NCBI GenBank assembly: GCA_028386065.3
Contig: JAKUCV010001673.1
Location: forward strand, 1-64,000
DNA: 64,000 nt
Direction: 5' to 3'
Source: Turnera subulata
Taxonomy: Eukaryota > Streptophyta > Magnoliopsida > Malpighiales > Passifloraceae
Below the pieces are notes generated by a model. The model was given only the letters and a program-made list of their open reading frames with translations, made no database searches and was not told the origin of the DNA. Positions 57,101 to 64,000 of this stretch are shown in pieces. The translations under genes and the position numbers were made by a program. Position 1 is the stretch's first letter; every line of letters starts with the position of its first letter.

Positions 57101-57505
57101 GGAGGAGTAACGGCTGAAAGGAAAAGAAAATTGGAGGAGAAAAGAAGAAGGAAAAAGGAAGTGGAGAAGAGAAGAAAGGAGAAGGATCGGGCTAGGGTTG
57201 GCCGCCCTAGTGGACGACCCGTCGTCCGCTTAGGCGCGGTCAACCCCCTGCCTGGTCAACGTTTTTTTTTTAACCATCAAAACGACGTAGTTTCGATCGA
57301 AGACACAACAAGACCCCTGTTTCGCCCTGAAACACATCCCGATATCAACGAAACCCCAAGCATGAGAAATCCCAACTGGAAATTGACATTTCCAAAGAAA
57401 AATAATTTATTTCCTCGACTAAAACTCAAAAATACCTCAAGGGTAAAATTGGAATGAAATTCCGAAAATTCCAGAAATCAAGTTATAAAAATCTGGGGCG
57501 TTACA
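54103..57505 (-). repeat. 5' LTR of F (complete, 3403 bp)
   Basis: On the minus strand it runs from TGTAACGCCCCAG to CGGGCTTCCACA. A GC-rich half (56090-57260) and an AT-rich half differ sharply in composition. It covers the region lost in the gap of the other LTR, including 55500-55880 with repeated 'gggcc-aaagccc' wording. A 228-codon minus-strand ORF (56557-57243; equivalent 50709-51395) is open in both LTRs but is low-complexity and matches nothing. Confidence 0.92.
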
Positions 57506-57510
57506 CCAGA

Positions 57511-58228
57511 CCTTTCAAATAATTGCATCCACCACAGGGGAGTGAATCTCCTCATAATTAATACCAGTTTGTTCGGGTAAAATTTTGTGCAACCGTACTT
57601 TATATCTCATTTATATTTTCCGCACAAACACCCATTTTTCGACCGATCAATTTTACACCATCTGGTGTACGGACTATAGGTCCGATAAATATCTCGCTTC
57701 GCAAGCGAGTCTAACACAACCTTTAATTATATCTCTTTATTTGATGGTATACACACATATCGAATTATCAATAAGCAAATCTCGCTATAAATGAATCTCC
57801 AATCTTTTAGTCAATAGTCTCAATAATGTTGTGATTTGATGGAGATTACCCAACATCTATTCCCAACCTTCTTTAAGGACCAGATTAACTATGCTGTGGT
57901 GGAGCATAATATACTGTACAACCAACGGTCCGAAAATGGGAGATATTTTGTGACCAAGAACCAATGGGGAGATCTTATGATCTTATAATATTTTATTGGC
58001 TTGATGCACATTTACTGCGTATAAAATACCATAGTCATATGTCATCAATGGTCCTGCAATCAATTGTCAATATGGCCCAGATCACTTTGGGTTTATTTCC
58101 AATGATATACATTCTCCATTGAAGAAACATACCAGCATTATCTAGACATATAGTCTAATAACATGAGTAGGGATATGCACTTGCAAGTGGCTTAATCATT
58201 AGAACAAGTGCGCACAATGCCAACTTGC
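57511..58228 (-). pseudogene. Copia H integrase end and reverse transcriptase start
   Basis: Minus-strand frames give GPIVRTPDGVKLIGRK and a degenerate 'EEIHSPVVDAI' RT block (57520-57690). Further right are integrase-linker blocks (NISHFRTVGC, 'APPQ', 'RRLGIDVG', FIARFADCHF; 57780-57960) and an integrase 'DNAG' catalytic-region remnant near 58140. The order is typical of the Tork/TAR-type copia group. The frame continues across the solo LTR at 58229-59744. It has many stops. Confidence 0.7.
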
Positions 58229-59744
58229 TGTTAGTGTAATATGCCCAAAAGCCAATCATGGATGATTATTTGTAGTCATGTATACGCATTAAGGTTATTC
58301 CAATAAGTATCGTTTATGGGATAAACGCTTGCACATACTTATAACCCTAGAATATTTCTTTTTCTTAAATTGTCCCTAGTCGATTATTATTATGGATGGG
58401 TTGTAATAATAAATTAAGACTAGCGTATGTTGAGAATTGCATATGTGATATGAATTCTACATACGGGTACAAGTTAGAGAACTTGTGGACTGGACCGACC
58501 CACATAAGAACGCTACATGGAACGTTATATGTTTGTCGATAGCGGTTCTTATATGTATTGTCCTTTGACTTGTGATCATCAAGGGTCCCATCATATGAGT
58601 CATATACTTTGATATTACTCTTGGCTATTTCGTAAATGAGTAGACTTAGTGTAATCATTGGGTATACGATAAGTGTGTAGTGGGTTTTGTATGATCCAGA
58701 GGGGATTCGTCCAACCCATATAACGGGTATATTATCGGAGTGTTTCTTGATAGAGTTGAACCGTAAATGCATGGCCATGCTCAGATAATGATATATGATA
58801 TCATTGGTATCCGTTTTACCGGTTAACTCGAGGATCAAGAAACCGAGATTGAACATATGCGAGATTGACATATTCCATGTCTCGTGTTCAATCTTGATAA
58901 TGGGACGAAAGGACGATGACATGTTACGAGGCATAGAGAATCAGTACTAATCTTGTCGTTCGGGTGGCAATGATGTGTTGCTAGACGCCGCTCTTTGCTT
59001 ATAATTGTAAAATGAGGTTTTACAATTATTGCCGGACGTTACAAGTGCCTACAGGGTCACACACAAAGAGCCGTTGATTCGAGCAGGTGGTTGAACCGTG
59101 GTTGGACCATGGTTGAACCAAGGTGTGGTTGGACCGTGGTCGTTTTGGGCTGGTTTGGTTCAATTATTGTCAGAATAATTTAGCCAAACTAGTGCTGTGA
59201 TGAGTTGGTGTGTTTTGTGCATTAGTGGGTAATATTGCTTAATGGACCACCATGTTGGCCATTAAACCACCACTTTATGCCATTTGATGGTGTTGAGTGA
59301 TCTGATCACTATTGCATCATCTTCATCACTTGAGTCTGAAAATGCAGAGCATTCACCCTTGAGAGAGAGTCTTGAGAGTGTTCTCCATTTTCAGACCATA
59401 CATCTTCTTTGAGAAAGAAGAGAAACACCACAAACACAGCTCCCGGAAACCTGCTGCTAGCACGTCAGTTCGAGAGAGCTCGGGTTGGAGATCGTGAGAC
59501 GATTCCCGGCCAGCGATCACGGTTCGTGTGGATACCGTAGAGGGGCGAGGCCTTTTGTCTGGCTCTAACTGATTCGGTTCTACAGTTGGGTGAAAGACCT
59601 TAACCGTTACAGGTATGTAAAAATTCTTATAACTCGGTTTAGCTATCTTCACTTGGATCCTCCATGTGTATCCGGTTTTTCCGCTGCGCATACATGTTGT
59701 ATTTTGTGCTTTTGATTGTCAATTGCATGAACCGGATACTTACA
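58229..59744 (+). mobile_element. Solo LTR of copia family A
   Basis: This 1516-bp LTR runs from TGTTAGTGTAATATGCCC to GGATACTTACA. Perfect 5-bp duplications CTTGC lie on both sides (58224-58228, 59745-59749). No internal sequence is present. It is opposite in orientation to the other A copies. It sits in the copia H integrase and probably arose by LTR-LTR recombination. The ORFs inside (58365-58934, 59353-59691) are LTR sequence, not genes. Confidence 0.95.
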
Positions 59745-59749
59745 CTTGC

Positions 59750-60300
59750 GTCACATAATAGACCATCTAGTCGATGCATCGTAAAAATTACCTAGATGGT
59801 TAACACCGCGGATTTATCAGTCCGCGTTTATTTCCCTGAACTATTCTTAAAGTTGCTGGTGATACTAGGCCATTCTCATCTTAGGAAGGCCGTATAATAA
59901 CTTTTGCAGCAAACAAACTCATAGAAATTCATTGATTGTAAAAATTCTGGTTTTTCAATGAATGATCCAATAAATTTCGTGCATCATTATTAACCCGGGA
60001 TGGCCCATCCGGTCATGCCAAACAATAAATCCATGAACCAACTTCAAGTTGGTGCCAGCTTCAGGCTGCGCAAGCTGTGTATCTAAACACTTAAAATTGC
60101 TAGCTCCAGGCTAGTGCATTCCAGCTTCTGGCTGGATATGTTAAGTTTCAATTACTCAACTGCTAGCTTCAGGCTGCAATACATGTGTCGATATTAGGCT
60201 TATTCCTGCCACTCATGCAGAAAAGATCAGAATTATTGGACAATAATTAAAGTAGTGGCAAACTTTTCCAAAAGCAAAACCTCGAAGCTTGAAAAACTTT
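59750..60300 (-). pseudogene. Copia H GAG-preINT and integrase start
   Basis: The minus strand encodes GFIVWHDRMGHPGLIMMHEI (59990-60050), AAKVIIRPS (about 59895) and degenerate VQGNKRGLINPRC (about 59820). These correspond to 'IWHDRLGHPG', 'GKLIIRPS' and 'IQGDICGPIHP' of the Tork/TAR-type copia group. Further right, four loose repeats of 'gctagcttcaggctg' type (60035-60180) remain. Upstream protease and gag are not found; the gene at 60486 occupies that side. Confidence 0.65.
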
Positions 60301-60417
60301 GGAGTTTACTGACAAATAATGCAAAGTTTTAATTACCGAAAAATCTTCTGGTTTTTTTCGGAGACAGAAAAGGGTCCACATTTGAGAAAACTGACACCTA
60401 GCTGTCTAAGCTCAGAC

Positions 60418-60423
60418 TATAAG
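60418..60423 (+). promoter_or_regulatory. TATA-like box of the second EEP-like gene
   Basis: TATAAG in 'cagactataagaagggg' lies 63 bp before ATG 60486, a position comparable to the TATA box of the F copy. Confidence 0.45.
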
Positions 60424-60485
60424 AAGGGGAGGCGGTTGAGACAGGAAGATGCAGAAAACTCAGAAAAATCAACAAGACAAGAAAA

Positions 60486-61211
60486 ATGCCTTCCCCAGCT
60501 ACTGTTTTCTTTGTTGAGGGTGCCTCTCTAGGAAGAAGAAATAGGTTAGCTTATAGCATGGTAAATGAGCAGCAAGAGGAACTACCGAATGATCTGGCGA
60601 GAATTCCTCGTTTAGTATTTGTAGATGAGCTATACTCGTCTAGGTTCTTTGTGACTCCAATGGAAGAAACTTTCTTCCTGAAGGACCAAGGCAATCTCAG
60701 GACAAATTTTTATGGCTCAGCTAACTCTATAATGTTTTTCATATCTGCTAGGATATAGGAATTTCAGCTAGAGCCTTCATGTGAAATTTTAAATCAAAGC
60801 AGTTATTATCAGGTTTCCATGATGGCTCGGAGCGTCCCAAAGGTGACTGGGTTACCACCTACATGGCCTAAGGTACGACTTTTATTGTGGAATTGCAGGG
60901 GTATAGCAAGAAGGTCTCAAGACTTTGTGCATACCTTAAGGGATCTGAAGAATCAGTACAAGCCTAACATGGTACTGATTACCGAAATTTTGTGGCAAGC
61001 AGGAGAGAATCATGGTGTGATTCCACTTCGTTTTCCTCCAACGAATCGGTTTGAGATACCTGGAGAAAACAACAGGGGTGGTATGTGGTTCTCCTGGAAC
61101 GACAGTATTAGGGTCAACAATAATGGTGAGGCTCAGAGTTTCAGGGTTAATGTTGAACCCAATAGAAAGATTACTTGTTTAAACATATGTATGAGAACCA
61201 TTCTTCTTTGA
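60486..61211 (+). pseudogene. Second copy of the novel EEP-like accessory gene (one premature stop)
   Basis: The product is colinear with the F protein (53082-53765) over its whole length with no gaps seen and is clearly similar throughout (identical RLVFVDELYSSRFFVT, LPPTWPKVRLL, LRDLKNQYKPNMVL). One in-frame TAG at 60756-60758 replaces a CAG-type glutamine codon; everything else is open. The C-terminus runs 14 residues longer. Codons are AT-rich where the F copy is GC-rich: in the shared 14-residue block FVDELY region, 9 codons differ silently. It lies antisense to the copia H remnant on its left. TAG could be a recent mutation, or the copy may be newly dead. Confidence 0.75.
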
Positions 61212-62165
61212 ATATTCTCCAGTTATGGATCTGTTTTTGTAATAATAATATGCATGTTTACTTTGAGCCTTTTCCATTTATTATCTCATTTACGCCCACA
61301 TGCACAAATAATTATACTGTCTTATTCGCTTCAGAGAATAAATCTGAGTCAATTCATTTGGGATCCATAATAATTCATTATATTACTGGGGGTGTCTGTA
61401 CTCGCGTAAATAAACGACCTTCTAGATCATATTAAAACATGCGTTCTTCAAGAACATATTCGAATTTATGCTCTTCTGGAGCGTGTTAATCATTTTTTTC
61501 ATTTCGAGATGTCATAATATGTTATATTGACATCCACACACATATAATTCTCCCCCTGTGGATGTCAATTTTGCATTGTCTTCGAGACTAATGCTTCAGG
61601 CATTATTCTAAGAAACAATTATAAAGTACTGAAAAGTAAATAAAAATAAATTGCAATGCGTAATAATTTAAACTGAACATAAAATAAATTGAATATAAAA
61701 TGAATTGCTCCTTCAGGGTAAGCAAGTATAATATCCACCTTCTGGTGGTCATATAATTTCCATCTTCTGGTGGTAATAGTTTTTATTTTCGATTTTCCTT
61801 TGAAGGATCTTCAGGATCTTTTGAACGGTAAGACTTCGAGTCTTCATTGTATTTTCCATTATTGAGTCTGCTGGACTCTGATATTTAGTCTTCCAGACTA
61901 TTATTACGTAAATTCTTGTCGGCATTTAATACCCATAATGAATTTCTTCTAGAAATTATAAGGGTCTCGAATAACATAATTAAATAAATAAATGCTGAAT
62001 AAATAAACAGGGGCTTTTTGTTAATTGCCCCAATTAAAATAAATGATTGAAAATTAAAATTGATGGGCCTTTTAATAGCCCAATCGGAATCTAAATAAAA
62101 ACATAAAAATATGCTTACTCGATAAATCTTTCAGCAATAATATATAATATATATCGTACTTATAT
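61212..62165. other. AT-rich retroelement-like DNA, unassigned
   Basis: No gene. 'aattctccccctgtggatgtcaa' near 61550 looks, on the minus strand, like a polypurine tract (AGGGGGAGAATT) before an LTR start, so an LTR edge may lie near 61545. Degenerate repeats of 'ccttctggtggt' (61738, 61765) occur. Confidence 0.4.
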
Positions 62166-62470
62166 ACGGTTATTATTCCCGCCAAACAAATAAGTATAAT
62201 AGCCTTCCGGGCTTGCCGGGAAAATCTCAAGGCATTAATTTCCGGCCAAACAAATAAGTACAGTCGCCTTCCAGGCTTGCCGGGAAAATCCCGAGGCGCT
62301 AAATTCCGGCCAAGCACTTCTGGGCTTGCCGGGAAAATCACGAGACATCGGATTCCGGTCAAGCACTTCTGGACTTGCCGGATTCCGGCCAAATTCCGTT
62401 CATGGTTGCCAGATTCCGGCCAAAAATTACTGTTCACGCCGGATTCCGGCCAAAAATTACAACCCGTGAA
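62166..62470. repeat. Degenerate tandem repeats built on gcttgccgggaaaatc and attccggcc
   Basis: 'gcttgccgggaaaatc' occurs at about 62209, 62275 and 62322, and 'ttccggcc(a)aa' at least six times, giving units of roughly 50-66 bp that shorten to about 25-30 bp at the right. The open frames here follow the repeat and are not taken as genes. Confidence 0.7.
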
Positions 62471-62605
62471 CTCAACAACACCAACATTAACTCATAATCT
62501 AGAATCAACACAAAAGCAATCAATCAAACACAAGTAAATAAAAAAACGAGAAAAATAAATATAATGGGTCATTAAAAAAAAATTGATGCAAATAAAATTA
62601 ATCTC
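62471..62605. other. A-rich flank of LTR J
   Basis: Short A-rich DNA before the LTR start at 62606; nothing recognised. Confidence 0.4.
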
Positions 62606-64000
62606 TGTTAGAACTCATGGTTCATTACAGGTTTTGATAATTGACAAACCAATTCCAGATCATGATAAAGATGAAACAAAAAGAATGAAGCAAAAAGAAA
62701 TGAAGTCAAACCAATCCTCAAGCAAAAGAAACCACTCAAGAGTAAAGGATCAAAGTGAATGAGCACAAGAATTGAAGAGCCAAGAAAGAAGAGTTAGATT
62801 CATAAATTGTACAAGGTATAACACTCAACTCTTCTAGGACATTGGCTCAAAATAAGATAAAATTTGCTCATGCATCACATAAACATATTTCAAACATCAA
62901 ACTGTTTTTCTGTGTCAATAACATCGATGTTCTGCCTTCTAACAAATTTCCAAAACAGGCAGTAGGCTAATAACATCGATGTTGGAATCCTAAACATCGA
63001 TGTTCTAATGACCGTTGCTTCTAAAATTTGTTTCCATTTGCAACATTGATGTTCCATAATGGTCAGTTTTAATTTGTTTTTGCCGAGCCAAAATAACATC
63101 GATGTTGCCATCCAAACATCGATGTTCCTGCCTTCAAAAAATTTTCAAAAAATTGGCAGAAGACTCAGAACATCGATGTTGGATTCCTAAACATCGATGT
63201 TCTTATGACCGTTGTATTTGAAAATATTTCTACATGAGCAAAACATCGATGTTGGATTGATAAACATCGATGTTCTTCAATGGTCAGTTTTAATCGTTTT
63301 TCACAGAAGCAAAATAACATCGATGTTGGCTTTGAAACATCGATGTTCTTCAAAATGAGTCTTTTAACTCTTGTTCACAGAAGCAAAATAACATCGATGT
63401 TGTGAATTAAAACATCGATGTTCTTCAATGATCAATTTTCATCTCTTTTTCGCAGAAGCAAAATAACATTGATGTTGGTTTTCAAACATCGATGTTCTTC
63501 ATATGAAGCCTAAGGATTTTTACACAGAATCAAAATAACATCGATGTTTTAGTTACCGTTAGTCCAAAAATTCAAATTTACTGGACAAAACATCGATGTT
63601 GAGTATTAAAACATCGATGTTATGGCCGTTATTTCTGACAATTTTTTAGCACCCACTATGTTTTGTTTAAGAGTGTTTCTTAAGAGGATTCCAAATGGCC
63701 ATATAACTTTTCACAGCTACAAATTGAGCATTCTCAGCTCTGATTCAATACTAATCAACTCTTAATATTGAAGCATTCATTTCATACATCAAAATCAATC
63801 TTATTGAGCCAATATCCTATTGAGGATTTGAGAGTTGCCTTTTAGAGCTTTACTTGTATACTCATATCTGCTCTTTGAGAGAGTTCTTTGTTTGAGTGAT
63901 TGAATTGTGTATTCATACACCTTAAGGGAGGTTAGTTCCCTTGTTGAGATTCATAGGAAGAGGGTATATCTTCTTGTGTGAAAAGTCTTGAAGTGAGGTA
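62606..64000 (+). mobile_element. LTR J (copia type), truncated by the window end
   Basis: This starts TGTTAGAACTCATGG, as in many plant copia LTRs, and ends in the usual R-U5-like wording ('cttaagggaggttagttcccttg', 'gtgtgaaaagtcttgaag') without reaching its 3' end. The U3 part holds the palindrome array. Which copia lineage it belongs to cannot be decided without the internal region. Confidence 0.7.
62915..63625. repeat. Array of paired AACATCGATGTT palindromes in LTR J
   Basis: CATCGATG occurs about 17 times. Pairs lie at about 62971/62993, 63094/63115, 63172/63191, 63243/63263, 63317/63336, 63391/63411, 63468/63487 and 63587/63611, with members 19-24 bp apart. Successive pairs are about 71-78 bp apart. 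Spacers share partial repeats ('cagaagcaaaataacatcgatgtt', shortened; 'aatggtcagttttaat'). Copies with one change (CATTGATG) are few. The same motif and pairing occur in element A's leader. Confidence 0.9.

Larger units (their letters stand above)
48453..57505 (-). mobile_element. Element F: long-LTR, non-autonomous retrotransposon carrying antisense genes
   Basis: LTRs 48453-51658 (with N gap) and 54103-57505 flank a 2444-bp interior. The target duplication CCAGA is perfect (48448-48452, 57506-57510). Primer site TGGTAGCGGAGC at 54088-54102 and polypurine tract at 51659-51675 put the element on the minus strand. Its LTR starts TGTAACGCCCC and ends CTTCCACA. Gag and pol are absent, so it must be mobilised in trans (LARD-like). 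Its interior encodes two plus-strand genes instead. By eye the LTRs differ at roughly 1% of compared sites, mostly C/T changes, so insertion was recent. Confidence 0.92.

Noticed and set aside
58365..58934. A 189-codon minus-strand ORF
   Set aside because: It lies wholly inside the A-family solo LTR, and equivalent positions in the other A LTRs do not keep the frame.
62890..63353. Minus-strand ORFs over the J array
   Set aside because: As for the A leader, they follow the repeat; no start context or homologue is seen.
1..64000. tRNA, rRNA or other structural RNA genes
   Set aside because: No cloverleaf or rRNA-like sequence was recognised by eye. A tRNAscan or Infernal run would be decisive.

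Overview
The window is nuclear DNA of a flowering plant, probably a eudicot. It is AT-rich, has spliced genes, and is almost entirely layered LTR retrotransposons plus some Mutator-like DNA. One run of N (49330-50115) shows it is a draft scaffold. Only one host gene looks intact: a wall-associated-kinase-like receptor (minus strand, 27276-30228). A decayed paralogue tail lies beside it (26330-26640). The species cannot be named from this sequence.

Layout. 1-2450: an LTR end of copia family A (1-197) sits in a plus-oriented Tat-type Gypsy LTR followed by an ORF1-like pseudogene. 3168-17859: a minus-strand Tat-type Gypsy (B: 5' LTR, primer site, gag, protease, G-patch linker) is split by an LTR (C), which is itself split by a copia element (A, 6166-14929). 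B lies in a plus-strand Sirevirus (K, 17860 to about 23900), so the nesting is four deep. 24190-25128: decayed copia gag. 25129-30930: host DNA with the receptor kinase. 30935-39630: a decayed Mutator transposase gene (M) split by a deleted copia (D, 31091-33552, TSD ACTTC) and by a complete young copia (E, 34645-39457, identical LTRs, TSD ATTAG, one 1452-codon ORF). 40192-42124: a Mutator-like element with TIRs of about 200 bp. 43295-46204: decayed copia N. 47200 to about 60300: minus-strand copia H, interrupted by F (48453-57505, TSD CCAGA) and by an A solo LTR (58229-59744, TSD CTTGC). 62606-64000: start of a further copia-type LTR (J).

The most novel content is in two places. First, F is a young non-autonomous element with 3.4-kb LTRs and no gag or pol. 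Its short interior carries two genes antisense to F, each with its own TATA box. One encodes a 227-residue protein ending in the N-terminal half of an exonuclease-endonuclease-phosphatase fold. A second copy lies at 60486-61211. The two copies keep the protein while most shared codons differ synonymously, which is the mark of purifying selection. Second, two unrelated retroelements (the A leader and the J LTR) carry arrays of the 12-bp palindrome AACATCGATGTT, arranged as pairs about 20 bp apart. Four families (A, D, E, F) also share the non-canonical primer site TGGTAGCGGAGCC.
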